The position numbers and the translations under genes were made by a program. A DNA stretch of 26,954 nucleotides, from positions 1-26,954 of the IMG/VR virus record IMGVR_UViG_3300032308_001254. One strand, given 5' to 3'. Numbering within the stretch: position 1 is the first letter of the stretch; each line of letters opens with the position of its first letter. This document shows positions 13,548 through 23,321 of the stretch, piece after piece. The stretch comes from a virus. The notes under the pieces were generated by a model. The model worked only from the letters and a program-made list of their open reading frames with translations. It was not told the DNA's origin and did no database searches.

Positions 13548-13904
13548 GTGGCAAGCACACCTTGGCACCTCCTGACCCAGACCATGGACATCTATACCGC
13601 AACATGGGACGCCGGCGGAGATGGCGTGCCGGTGGGCACGTTCCCCGGCACGGCGTCGGCCAGCGTGCAGTGCAACGTGCAGCCGACCTCGGCGAGCGAT
13701 GCCCTCATCTACGGCCGTGACGCCACCACCAAGCTGTTCGACGTGTACTGCGCCCCCATCACCAACGCCGGAGCCGCATGGAACATCACGCCCAAGGACA
13801 AGGTGATTATCTCGGGCGTGCAGTACCGGGTGGCCGGCCAGCCGCGAAACCTCATCACCATGGGCACCGTGTACGTGGTCACCCTCGAGCGAGACCAGGA
13901 CTAA
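13548..13904 (+). CDS. Head-tail joining / head closure protein
   Basis: 118 residues from GTG 13548, one base after the connector stop, with GGGAGG at 13536-13541. Segments TWDAGGDGVPVG, VQCNVQPTSASDALIYGRD, FDVYC, KDKVIISGVQYRVAGQPRN and YVVTLERD give the beta-barrel pattern of the phage head-tail joining family (PF05521; SPP1 gp16 or HK97 gp7-like), which closes the portal after packaging. The length is typical. The neighbours on both sides fit the neck cluster. Confidence 0.8.
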   Translation: MASTPWHLLTQTMDIYTATWDAGGDGVPVGTFPGTASASVQCNVQPTSASDALIYGRDATTKLFDVYCAPITNAGAAWNITPKDKVIISGVQYRVAGQPRNLITMGTVYVVTLERDQD

Positions 13905-13906
13905 CC

Positions 13907-14518
13907 ATGCGTGTGGACCGCATTTTCATGCAGGTCAACCCGACGCAGCTGGGCGAGATGCTGCTGCAGGCGTCCAACGTTGGCATCGGCCGTTCAGGCG
14001 ACGTGCTGGTCAAGTACCTCAAGCAGAGCTTCACCAAGACCAGCATGAGGGTGCCGTCGCCACCTGGCAGCCCACCGGGCACCGTCACCAACAGGTTGCG
14101 GAACAGCATCCAGGCGACGATCCCCGAGAACGGCAGCCTGATTGTGGGCACCAACGAGCGATACGCCAGGGTGCAGGAATACGGCGGCGTGCTCAAGCCG
14201 AGAACGTCCAAGTACCTCACCGTGCCGGCCAACTACGAGGCGGCCCAGCTGCGTGCGAACGTCAAGACCCTGCGCAGCGTCCCCGACCTTGATTTTCGAC
14301 CGGGCCGAAATCCTGGCGTGGCCTTTTTGTTCCGTGGTAAACGCCTGATGTTCGTGCTCAAGCGTTCGGTGCGACTGCCTGCTCGCCCGTATATGCGGCC
14401 GGCGGCACGCAACCAGACCGTGCAAGGCAACATCGCCAAGGCCTTCAAGGCCGGCTTCACCACCACGGTGCGGCGCTACTTCAAGAACGCAGTGCAGACG
14501 GGAGCGCCAATCGGATGA
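13907..14518 (+). CDS. HK97 gp10-like neck / tail-completion protein
   Basis: 203 residues starting at ATG 13907, two bases after the preceding TAA. Typical features are an N-terminal helix with LGEMLLQASNVG, a PSPPGSPPGTVTNRLRNSI segment, YARVQEYGG and a C-terminal RPYMRPAAR, the signature end of the gp10/HK97 neck family (PF04883). An insertion between the VQEYGG and RPYMRP motifs (residues about 95-160) is longer than usual. It sits in the neck, joining head and tail. The gene ends by ATGA overlap with the terminator gene. Confidence 0.85.
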   Translation: MRVDRIFMQVNPTQLGEMLLQASNVGIGRSGDVLVKYLKQSFTKTSMRVPSPPGSPPGTVTNRLRNSIQATIPENGSLIVGTNERYARVQEYGGVLKPRTSKYLTVPANYEAAQLRANVKTLRSVPDLDFRPGRNPGVAFLFRGKRLMFVLKRSVRLPARPYMRPAARNQTVQGNIAKAFKAGFTTTVRRYFKNAVQTGAPIG

Positions 14519-15012
14519 TTCTCACCTCGATCTACAAAGCCATCTTCGACCACCTCAAGGCCGACACCGGCACCGGCGGCCTGTACAACGGCGGCGGTTG
14601 GAAGATCATCAGCGGGGCGTACAGCGTGTACGGAACGCCGGCGGCCATGGTGTTCCCCTACCTCCTGGTGAGCGTGCGGATGGAGCAGGACCACAGCCTC
14701 ACGGCCGATGAGTTCAACGCCACCGCCACCTTCACCGTGTACGACCAGGTGCAGGATGCCGTGGCCGGCGACTTCAGCACCAACATCAGCTCGGTGCTCG
14801 ACCGTCTGCATGGCAACGCCATCCTCCAGGCTGGCCGCATCCCGACCTACGGCTTCCACCGCCACCTGCTAGTGCTGCCGACCAACGGGTACACTGCCAA
14901 GGCGAGCAACTGCTACGTGCGGACATACGACGCAACCATGATCGACGAGCACACCATGCAGGGCACCATGACGGCCACCTTCCGCGTCACCGCCCTGGCG
15001 ACCAACCCCTGA
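14515..15012 (+). CDS. Tail terminator-like protein
   Basis: 165 residues. The N-terminal helix (MILTSIYKAIFDHLKAD) and PYLLVSVRMEQDH, FNATATFTVYDQ, ISSVLDRLHG and a final MTATFRVTALA strand follow the layout of siphovirus tail terminator proteins (DUF3168 or lambda gpU-like), which cap the tail tube and join it to the neck. It lies between the gp10-like and tail-tube genes, exactly where a terminator is expected. The third CGGGTACACTG element lies in its 3' part (14886-14896). Confidence 0.7.
   Translation: MILTSIYKAIFDHLKADTGTGGLYNGGGWKIISGAYSVYGTPAAMVFPYLLVSVRMEQDHSLTADEFNATATFTVYDQVQDAVAGDFSTNISSVLDRLHGNAILQAGRIPTYGFHRHLLVLPTNGYTAKASNCYVRTYDATMIDEHTMQGTMTATFRVTALATNP
14886..14896 (+). 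promoter_or_regulatory. CGGGTACACTG element, copy 3 (127 bp before tail-tube gene)
   Basis: The same 11-mer lies inside the tail terminator gene, where it encodes N-G-Y-T. It could drive the tail-tube gene at 15023, the most abundant tail protein. Being within coding sequence, it is the weakest of the four. Confidence 0.35.
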
Positions 15013-15022
15013 GACCCTGACT

Positions 15023-15865
15023 ATGGCACTTGCATACCCGCTCACGTCTGAGACCGGCAACCTCACCAGCATCGCGGCCAGCGGCGACCTGCTGTATCTG
15101 TTCGGCACCGCGCTGCGTATGACCACGGATCTCGCCACCATCAAGATCGAATCGAACGAGATCGACGTGACGCAGGCCACAGGCTCGGCCATCAACATGA
15201 TGGAGAAGTTCCACGGCCTGCGAACGGGCACCGTGGACTTCTCGGGCATCTTCCCCAGGACCACCCCGCCCTTGGGCATCTCGGCCTTGGTCACGTATGC
15301 CAGCGGCTACGTGGCTTACATGAACGCCCTGACCATCGACATCACATGGCCGGAGATCGAGATCACGGAGACCACCGGCGCGGCCACCGGCTGGAGGAAG
15401 TGGATGCCCGGCGGCATCGGCAGCTGGAGCGGCAGCTACACCTGCAAGGCCGACGTGAACGACGCGCCGAGCCTGCCGACCAGCGGCGCCTCGGCCACGG
15501 CCAGCTTCAAGCTGGTGGAGGCTGGCACCGATCCGACTCTTTCAGGCAACATCGGCATCCCGAGTCTGAGCCAGAGGGTGCGGCTCGGCGACTTCTCCGA
15601 GCTCAGCTACGCCTTCAACGGCTCCGGCAACCTCAACCAGACCAACGGTGGCCTGTTGGCGGCGTCTGGAGACATCGCCAAGCCCACCTGGAACATCGCC
15701 GGCACATCGGCCACCCCTGACCAGACGTGCCGCCTGACGGTCGGTGGCAGCCGCAAGTGGGAGTTCCCAGCCTTCTGGACCAAGCTCAGCCTGAGCTGGA
15801 AGATGGACGATGTAGTTCGTGTGACCGGCACCCTGCGAATCGCCAGCACCGCCACGGCGTCCTAA
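15023..15865 (+). CDS. Major tail (tube) protein
   Basis: 280 residues. An all-beta pattern includes IKIESNEIDVTQATG, MMEKFHGLRTGTVDFSG, WKWMPGG-like aromatic loops, GIGSWSGSYTCKADVN and a second half with ASFKLVEAG and WTKLSLSWKMDDVVRV. Two beta-sandwich-like repeats in a 280-residue protein between tail terminator and tape measure fit a siphovirus major tail protein. The gap from the terminator gene is 10 bases without a strong SD. The family was not recognised by signature; the call rests on size, composition and order. Confidence 0.7.
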   Translation: MALAYPLTSETGNLTSIAASGDLLYLFGTALRMTTDLATIKIESNEIDVTQATGSAINMMEKFHGLRTGTVDFSGIFPRTTPPLGISALVTYASGYVAYMNALTIDITWPEIEITETTGAATGWRKWMPGGIGSWSGSYTCKADVNDAPSLPTSGASATASFKLVEAGTDPTLSGNIGIPSLSQRVRLGDFSELSYAFNGSGNLNQTNGGLLAASGDIAKPTWNIAGTSATPDQTCRLTVGGSRKWEFPAFWTKLSLSWKMDDVVRVTGTLRIASTATAS

Positions 15866-15877
15866 CTGGAGGTCTAG

Positions 15878-17032
15878 GTGGCAGAGCCTATCGAAATTGG
15901 CGTCAAGATGCGGGCGGACACGTCGGCCATACCTGGCGACGTGGCCAAGGCCAAGGCGCAAGTGGACGCCGCAGCTGCCGACACGGCGGCCAAGGCGACC
16001 GAGGCGACGAATAAGCAGACGGCCGCAACCAGTGCCCTCGGCGAGAAACTCAAGCAGGTCAAGAAGCAATACGGCGAGCAGATCGAGGTGGTGCAGGGCC
16101 TCATCGGCAAGATCGCTGCCATCGCCGGCATCGCCACCATCGCCTTCACTGTCGGTCAGGCGATCAAGAAATACATCGTGGACCTGCTCGAGGATGGTGC
16201 CGAGAAGGCCAAGGACTTCAGCGCCAGCCTCAACTTCAACGACCCGGCCAAGTCTGCCGAGGCGTTGTCGGCCGAGATTCAGCGTGTTGAAGGCGAACTG
16301 GCGGCCACCAAGGAGGAGTACGACAACGTAAAGGCCGCCGGCTTCGGTGGCATCGCCGAGCTCATCGCCGGGCAACGAAAGCAGGCCCAGCTCGAGGAGA
16401 CCCTGCGCGAGCTACGGACACGGCGGAACATCAACGAGAAGGCCGCCGAAACCAAGGCCAACAAGGAAGCAGCCGAGAAGAAAGCCGAGGCCGAAAAGAA
16501 GGCCGCCGAGAAGGCCGCTAATGACGTCGCCAGCATCACCGAGCAGGCCCGCCTCGATGCCATGACCGAGGAGCAGCGGATTGTCGCCCAGGCCGAGGCC
16601 AAGATCGCGGAGCTCACCAAGGCTTACAACGCTCAGACCAAAGAAGAGCGAATCGCCACCAACCAATCCACCGAGGACGCCATCGCCTCGATCCGCCGCA
16701 AGACCCAAGAGGAGGTCGAGAAGAACCGGCAGGAAGCAGCAGACGCCGCGGCGAAGGCGGCCGAGGAGGAGCGGAAGAAGGAAGAGGAATGGCACGACAA
16801 GCTCCGCGACTGGTACCGCGAGCAGGAGGAGGCCCAACGCAAGCAGGCCGAGGCCGCAGCGAAAGCCCGTGACGCTTGGGTGCAAAGCCTCAAGGCCATC
16901 CGATCCGAGATCAACGCCACCTTCGGCGCCGAGACCGCCAACAGCATCACCCAGTTCGGTCAACAGATCCAAGGCCTCGGCATGGCGACCAGCGCCAACA
17001 TGAACCGCATCGTGGTGGAGGGCGTCGGATGA
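15878..17032 (+). CDS. Short tape-measure-like protein
   Basis: 384 residues from GTG 15878 with TGGAGG five bases upstream. It starts with IEIGVKMRADTSAIPGDVAK, a typical tape-measure N-terminus. One hydrophobic segment lies at about 84-105 (GKIAAIAGIATIAFTVGQAI). A long, highly charged Ala/Glu/Lys coiled coil runs from about 120 to 345 and a Gln/Asn/Thr-rich end follows. It lies right after the tail-tube gene without the usual two-frame assembly chaperone. By the known 0.15 nm per residue rule the tail would be only about 55-60 nm long. Alternatively it is a tail-tip coiled-coil protein. It ends by ATGA overlap. Confidence 0.75.
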   Translation: MAEPIEIGVKMRADTSAIPGDVAKAKAQVDAAAADTAAKATEATNKQTAATSALGEKLKQVKKQYGEQIEVVQGLIGKIAAIAGIATIAFTVGQAIKKYIVDLLEDGAEKAKDFSASLNFNDPAKSAEALSAEIQRVEGELAATKEEYDNVKAAGFGGIAELIAGQRKQAQLEETLRELRTRRNINEKAAETKANKEAAEKKAEAEKKAAEKAANDVASITEQARLDAMTEEQRIVAQAEAKIAELTKAYNAQTKEERIATNQSTEDAIASIRRKTQEEVEKNRQEAADAAAKAAEEERKKEEEWHDKLRDWYREQEEAQRKQAEAAAKARDAWVQSLKAIRSEINATFGAETANSITQFGQQIQGLGMATSANMNRIVVEGVG

Positions 17033-17862
17033 CCATTCCAGGCTATGAGCTCGCCCTGTCCCAGCAGCTGGGCAAGGACCGCACCGGCAAGCTGACAGCC
17101 AGCCGGCGGTTCGTCGTGCAGACCCTGAGCCCGCAGACGGCGCTGACCTCGCCTGACGTGCCGGCGCTCAACACCGAGCACCCCGAGGACGCCAGGCTGC
17201 GCCTCGACCGGTACAACATCAGCACCGGCAGCGATGGCGTCTGCACCGTCGAGTGTTTGTACTCCAACGACAACCGGTTTGTGGACCTTCGTTCTCCCAA
17301 CCGGGACGCGCCGACCTGGTACCACTGGGGGTGGAGCAGCCGCAAGGCCACCATCGAGATCCCCATGGCGGTGCGGTCTCAGGTGCTGGCGACCAGCGGC
17401 GACGGCACCCAAGTCGAGAAGCTCGTCTGGAAGATCGCCAAGAAGCAGCTGGTGGAGGTGCGAGTGCTGCGGCCCCTCCAGGTGCGGGTGGTGGTCAACG
17501 ACGTGCGAATCTTCGACGCCATCGCCAAGCAGACCGACAAGCTGCACAAGATGCCCGATGGCGGGTGGTATCACTTTGAAGGCGGCACCGTCAACCAGGT
17601 GGACGACGCCGGCACCTACGACATCTCGTACACCTGGGAGATCGACTACGGCACGTTCTACCTGCCGCCGACCAACAGCGAGGACGTGCAGTATTGCATC
17701 CCCGGCGATGACAGCGTGCCGATGAGATACCCCTACACCGTCTTTGCCACGTTCCAGAAGGGCAACCCCGAGATCGACAAGCCCACGTGCGTGCTGCAGG
17801 ACCTGTACGACCGTGACCCAGAAGGGTGGCGAGAGCTGCCCGGTGCAGAGCGGATCATCTAA
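17029..17862 (+). CDS. Putative distal tail / tail-tip protein
   Basis: 277 residues from ATG 17029 (ATGA overlap); the upstream extension of the frame is a shadow. It is beta-rich with many aromatic residues (YHWGWSSRKATIEI, WYHFEGGTV, YDISYTWEIDYG) and no coiled coil. Position directly after the tape measure suggests a distal-tail or hub role. I do not recognise the family and see no lysozyme or peptidase motif. The next gene overlaps its stop (TAATG). Confidence 0.65.
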   Translation: MTIPGYELALSQQLGKDRTGKLTASRRFVVQTLSPQTALTSPDVPALNTEHPEDARLRLDRYNISTGSDGVCTVECLYSNDNRFVDLRSPNRDAPTWYHWGWSSRKATIEIPMAVRSQVLATSGDGTQVEKLVWKIAKKQLVEVRVLRPLQVRVVVNDVRIFDAIAKQTDKLHKMPDGGWYHFEGGTVNQVDDAGTYDISYTWEIDYGTFYLPPTNSEDVQYCIPGDDSVPMRYPYTVFATFQKGNPEIDKPTCVLQDLYDRDPEGWRELPGAERII

Positions 17863-18248
17863 TGGCCGACCCTCGCCTCATCCTCGGACGCATCGTTAGC
17901 GTGGAAGGCACCACGCCAGGGCCGGCCAGCGGCATCACGTACACCATCGCGGTGCATGACCCGCAGGTGGAAGGCATCTTCCGGCTCGAGCGGCAGAAGC
18001 CGGTGCAGCGATGGCCCGACGCCATCGACATCGTGGCGCTGCGGCCCGGCCAGCTGGTGATCGGCGCGGTGGCGGCGAACGCCGTGCAGTGGCATTTTCA
18101 CGAATACCCTGCGTTCCGAGACTGTGCCACGCCGGCCAACCTGCAAAGCATTCAGCCAGGCGACGGCATCAGAACGGTGCGGCCTCCTGGTTCCGGCGAA
18201 GGCGAGGTAGGACCTGGCGACAGCGAACCCATCGTGAACCCAGACTAA
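17862..18248 (+). CDS. Small beta-barrel-like tail-tip protein
   Basis: 128 residues from ATG 17862 (shares the A of the previous TAA). The N-terminal 75 residues alternate strands (LILGRIVSVEG, ITYTIAVHDP, IDIVALRPGQLVIGAV), like an OB-fold such as those at the base of tail spikes. Then comes WHFHEYPAFRDC with a His pair. The last 30 residues are Gly/Pro/Glu-rich and probably disordered. A tail hub or spike-base role is inferred from the fold pattern and location between the tail-tip and fibre genes. Confidence 0.6.
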   Translation: MADPRLILGRIVSVEGTTPGPASGITYTIAVHDPQVEGIFRLERQKPVQRWPDAIDIVALRPGQLVIGAVAANAVQWHFHEYPAFRDCATPANLQSIQPGDGIRTVRPPGSGEGEVGPGDSEPIVNPD

Positions 18249-20444
<2,196 letters not shown>

Positions 20445-20446
20445 CC

Positions 20447-20797
20447 ATGAGACACATTGTCTACGGCCTTGGCGGCTACGACCCAACCAAGCCCAACAAC
20501 AACATCGTCGAGGATTACGACGACGGCATCTTGGAACCGGTGCCCGAATCCGCCTCGCCGGCGACCATCCGCGTGGCGCTGCGGCGTCTGCACGGCGTCA
20601 CCAACGCCGCCTTGGACGCCACGGTGGCCGCCGTCATCGACTTGCTGCCAGCCGACGAACAGGACGACGCCGAAACCATGTGGCTCTACAGCGTGGCGAT
20701 CCGCCGCGACCATCCGCTGGTGGCGGCAGTCGGCCAAGTGCTGAGCCTCACATCGGACCAGGTGGACGACGTGTTCCGCGTGGCCGCGACTATCTGA
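20447..20797 (+). CDS. Tail-fibre-associated helical protein
   Basis: 116 residues, two bases after the fibre stop. The N-terminus (GLGGYDPTKPNNNIVEDYDDG) is followed by an acidic, Pro-rich linker and a helical domain: ATIRVALRRLHGVTNAALD, AVIDLLPADEQDDAETMWLYS, RRDHPLVAAVGQVLSLTSDQVDDVFR. From memory, this helical pattern (RRxL..., IP/LP..., HPL..., LGLT..QVD) is found in small proteins or domains encoded next to phage tail fibres, perhaps as assembly helpers. The stop codon is immediately followed by the fourth CGGGTACACTG element. Confidence 0.7.
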   Translation: MRHIVYGLGGYDPTKPNNNIVEDYDDGILEPVPESASPATIRVALRRLHGVTNAALDATVAAVIDLLPADEQDDAETMWLYSVAIRRDHPLVAAVGQVLSLTSDQVDDVFRVAATI

Positions 20798-20808
20798 CGG
20801 GTACACTG
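20798..20808 (+). promoter_or_regulatory. CGGGTACACTG element, copy 4 (before 20833 gene)
   Basis: It begins right after the TGA of the preceding gene (TGACGGGTACACTGAC), as copy 2 does after the protease gene. TACACT at 20802-20807 would start transcription near 20814, 19 bases before the next ATG, which has AAGGAAG as SD. Confidence 0.55.
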
Positions 20809-20832
20809 ACCTGACCACCAAGGAAGATCACC

Positions 20833-21750
20833 ATGGCAAACGAAGTACTGAACACCGGCGCGACGAGCTTGGCCAGCGGCAACTGGAAGACATTGGCCGG
20901 CGCCGCCGGCTCGGGCATCGTCGATGATGCCGAGCTGATCATTCAGAACGGCACGCAGGCCATCACCAGCGACATCACGTGGACGTCGCTGACCAACGGC
21001 ATCAAGAACCTGGACATCAGCAGCGGCTTCTCGGGCAACGTGGCCGGCACGTCTGGCAGCTTGGCGTTCCAGACCCGCAACAGCCTCTTCAGCCAGACCA
21101 CGCAGCTGCCTCGCGTGCGGTACGAGGCGAGCGGCGGCAGCCTGTACTACACCGCCGAGAACGCATCGGCGAACGACGAGTGCCACTACCTGCAAGTCAA
21201 CGGCGGCGGCTTCCTCTACGTGACCGGCACGTGCTCGGTGCGGCGCCTCGAGCTCCAGGCCGGCCGCGTGTTCGTGAGCCAGAACGTGGGCAGCACGGCC
21301 AACTACCGGTGGGTCTTCACGGGCGGCGTTGGCACCATCGACGTGGTGAATAGCGGCGGCACCAACGACATTCACGCGCTGACCATCACGGGCGGACAGC
21401 ACCTGCTCAAGCGCGGAATCCAGGGCACGACGGTGACGGCCGGCAGCCGCACCGAGGGCCTGACCGTGGCGGGCGGCAACGTGACGGTGGACGCCGGCAG
21501 CCGCAACCTCTCGGCGGTGACGGTGACTGGCGGCCAGCTGGTGGTGCTCAACGCCGGCAACCCGGACGTGCCCACCGCGGGCGTCACGAACCTGCTCGCC
21601 CTGGGCGGCACCATCGACTTTTCGAGGCTGCAGCGGCCCTTGACGGTGACCTTGGTGGAGGACGCGCCGAGCTGCGTCATTATCCCGAGCAAGCTGCTCA
21701 CGATCACGACGCGCAACGCCATCGGCCGCGGAGCTGACGGCCTCAACTGA
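20833..21750 (+). CDS. Beta-rich virion-associated protein, possible beta-helix
   Basis: 305 residues with a good SD (AAGGAAG, 20820-20826). The sequence is Gly/Ser/Thr/Asn-rich with short regular strands (GNVAGTSGSLAFQT, LTVAGGNVTVDAGSRNLSAVTVTGGQ), typical of right-handed beta-helix or pectate-lyase-like spikes. No signal peptide is present. It has its own promoter-like element. A tail spike, second adsorption protein or head fibre are all possible. It ends in a TGATG overlap with a Cys-rich gene, so the two products may work together. Confidence 0.75.
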   Translation: MANEVLNTGATSLASGNWKTLAGAAGSGIVDDAELIIQNGTQAITSDITWTSLTNGIKNLDISSGFSGNVAGTSGSLAFQTRNSLFSQTTQLPRVRYEASGGSLYYTAENASANDECHYLQVNGGGFLYVTGTCSVRRLELQAGRVFVSQNVGSTANYRWVFTGGVGTIDVVNSGGTNDIHALTITGGQHLLKRGIQGTTVTAGSRTEGLTVAGGNVTVDAGSRNLSAVTVTGGQLVVLNAGNPDVPTAGVTNLLALGGTIDFSRLQRPLTVTLVEDAPSCVIIPSKLLTITTRNAIGRGADGLN

Positions 21751-22685
21751 TGCCCAAGCTCATCCTGAGAGACCGGCAGCTGGGCGTGGTCTTCAAAAAG
21801 CTGGTGACCGATACAGGCGGTGCGCCGTGCTGCTGTGGTGGCGTCTGCTGCCCAGCGGATGCGCCATGCCTGCAGACGCCGATCTTGGCGTGCAACGCCG
21901 GCGGCCTGATGGTGCCGGTGAGCTGTGCCCAGAACCGCGGGTATCGCATGCGGTTGAGCACCACCTGGCGAAGCCTCAAGCGTGAGACATACACCGACGT
22001 GCAAGGCATGCCGGTGGTGTCCGTGGCTCAGTTTGGGATCACGGCCTCGGCCCAGTATTGCGTGAGCTCTGATTCAGCCGGCGACGAGAACGCCATCGCC
22101 AGGCTGATTCCCGACACCATGCGGCTCGAGGGTGCGACGTTCCAGAGTGCCACGGTGAGCGGGCAGAGCGTGTTCGAGTTCGTGGCGTCTGGGTCCGTGC
22201 TGATTCCCACCGGGCCCGCCAGAACCGACCAGCTGCCGGTGGTCAACCAAGAGGGACCGACGCCGCCGGCGGTGGTCGAGCTGCTGCGGCCGGGCACGCT
22301 CGGCTTGCTCTACCCCATCCTCGGCCAAGGTGGCGGCGCCACGGGCACGGCCACGGCGCCCTACATCCCCATCAGCCCGGCTCCATGCACCCTTGCCACC
22401 GTGTGGCCGGTGGACCCACTGAACCGTGGCCGGCGTGCTCAGGAGCAATACACCTTCGCCGATGCATGCGATGCTGGCCGGTTCACGTGGTCCGGCACCG
22501 TCGACCAGCGTGGCCGACCGGTGACCGCAGACCCCACGTACACCCTGAGCTACGCCGCCGATCTCGAAACCACTTGGACCCGCGAGTACTGCAGGTGCGG
22601 TGGTGGCGGGGGTCCGACCGACCTGACCATCACCGGCGGCTGCGCCAACTGCGGCGACCCCTCCACCCTCGAGGTGATCGAATGA
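21750..22685 (+). CDS. Cys-rich protein, unknown virion-cluster protein
   Basis: 311 residues. An N-terminal knot has C27-C28-C29, C33-C34 and C40 (APCCCGGVCCPADAPC), with another Cys shortly after. The middle is beta-rich (FGITASAQYCVSS, QSVFEFVASGSVLIP). The C-terminus has YCRCGGGGG and GGCANCGDP. A clustered CCC-x3-CC is extreme for a cytoplasmic phage protein and suggests metal binding or disulfide clamps in an extracellular virion part. Together with the next gene it forms a Cys-rich pair. I recognise no family. Translation is coupled to the 20833 gene (TGATG) and to the next (ATGA). Confidence 0.7.
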   Translation: MPKLILRDRQLGVVFKKLVTDTGGAPCCCGGVCCPADAPCLQTPILACNAGGLMVPVSCAQNRGYRMRLSTTWRSLKRETYTDVQGMPVVSVAQFGITASAQYCVSSDSAGDENAIARLIPDTMRLEGATFQSATVSGQSVFEFVASGSVLIPTGPARTDQLPVVNQEGPTPPAVVELLRPGTLGLLYPILGQGGGATGTATAPYIPISPAPCTLATVWPVDPLNRGRRAQEQYTFADACDAGRFTWSGTVDQRGRPVTADPTYTLSYAADLETTWTREYCRCGGGGGPTDLTITGGCANCGDPSTLEVIE

Positions 22686-22969
22686 ACCCATGGGCGGCCA
22701 TCGCCGGTGCGAGCAAGTGGGTGAGCTGCACCTCGGCAACGGCCCAAGAAGCCGCCAAGAGGGCCAGCGTGTGCGGGGCCTGCCCGAGCCGGGTGATCGT
22801 CCGGGTCCGCGGCACGAACCTCCAAGCGGCCTTCTGCGGCCCGCCCATGGACCCTCGAGAGGACACCTGCGGATGCCTGGTGCAGTGGCGGTCTGGCGCT
22901 CTGGCGGTCTGGCGCCCTGCCGGCAAGACGACCTGCGAGGACGAAGGCTGCCCATCGGGCCACTGGTGA
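22682..22969 (+). CDS. Small zinc-ribbon-like Cys-rich protein
   Basis: 95 residues from ATG 22682 (ATGA overlap). Eight cysteines are arranged as C16, C31-x2-C34 (VCGACP), FCGPP, TCGC and TCEDEGC, followed by a C-terminal His. Pairs of C-x2-C and C-x4-C with the terminal His suggest one or two zinc sites. It is the last gene of the late block. Function unknown: a metal-binding partner of the 21750 protein, a small virion protein, or a regulator are possible. Confidence 0.7.
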   Translation: MNPWAAIAGASKWVSCTSATAQEAAKRASVCGACPSRVIVRVRGTNLQAAFCGPPMDPREDTCGCLVQWRSGALAVWRPAGKTTCEDEGCPSGHW

Positions 22970-22986
22970 CCGAACCGCACCCTATC

Positions 22987-23000
22987 GACCCGTTCGGGTC
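22987..23000 (+). terminator. Possible terminator hairpin after the late block
   Basis: GACCCG and CGGGTC are complementary (five pairs around GTTC are realistic), followed by TTGCTG. There is no U-tract, so it is a weak candidate supported mainly by its place after the last late gene. Confidence 0.3.
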
Positions 23001-23057
23001 TTGCTGACGATCTGTGGAATCGTGCCCGAATCCTCAAGCGATGCCATCGACGCAGCC

Positions 23058-23075
23058 GAGTATAGAGGTATACTC
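23058..23075 (+). promoter_or_regulatory. Operator-like palindrome over the -10 of the recombination operon
   Basis: GAGTATA-GAGG-TATACTC is a perfect 7-bp inverted repeat. Its right half includes the -10 hexamer TATACT (23069-23074), with TCGACG 16 bases upstream as -35. A repressor bound here would block transcription of the 23129-24961 operon. A related 11-mer lies at 864-874 (reverse orientation) and an 8-mer at 24072-24079. Confidence 0.6.
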
Positions 23076-23082
23076 AGTGCGT

Positions 23083-23100
23083 CAGCCGCGTGTGCGGCTG
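23083..23100 (+). other. 5' stem-loop of the recombination operon mRNA
   Basis: CAGCCGC-GTGT-GCGGCTG, a perfect 7-bp stem with a four-base loop, begins about nine bases after the -10 and so at the very 5' end of the predicted transcript. Such 5' hairpins usually protect mRNA; that effect here is inferred. Confidence 0.55.
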
Positions 23101-23128
23101 CGAAAGACCAACCCTGCAGGAGACCAAC

Positions 23129-23311
23129 GTGGACGACATCATCCTCACCGGCCGCAACCCCAAGGCAGACGCCAAGCTCATCGCCGACGTGCTCAACGCA
23201 CCGACGCAGCAGGAGCTGGTCGAGTGCGACGATCCGTTCGACGGCGGCTGCCCGGCCGACATCATGCCCCGCCGGCGTCACGACATCATCGACCACAACG
23301 AGACCAAGTAA
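23129..23311 (+). CDS. Small acidic orphan heading the recombination operon (60 aa)
   Basis: Starts at GTG 23129 with GCAGGAG upstream. The sequence ILTGRNPKADAKLIADVLN, then QQELVECDDPFDGG and a basic MPRRRHDI, shows a short helix and an acidic loop with one Cys pair (ECDD, GGCP). It has no recognised family. As the first gene of an operon with an exonuclease and an annealase it may modulate recombination or inhibit a host nuclease, in the way Gam-type proteins accompany Red systems, but this is only contextual. The next gene begins 10 bases after its stop. Confidence 0.65.
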   Translation: MDDIILTGRNPKADAKLIADVLNAPTQQELVECDDPFDGGCPADIMPRRRHDIIDHNETK

Positions 23312-23321
23312 GGAGACACCA

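Larger units (their letters stand above)
22970..23128 (+). promoter_or_regulatory. Intergenic control region between late and recombination genes
   Basis: No gene is seen. It holds, in order, a short hairpin (22987-23000), a -35 like TCGACG (23047-23052), a palindrome that contains TATACT (23058-23075), a 7-bp stem-loop (23083-23100) and the SD GCAGGAG (23116-23122) of the 23129 gene. Confidence 0.6.
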
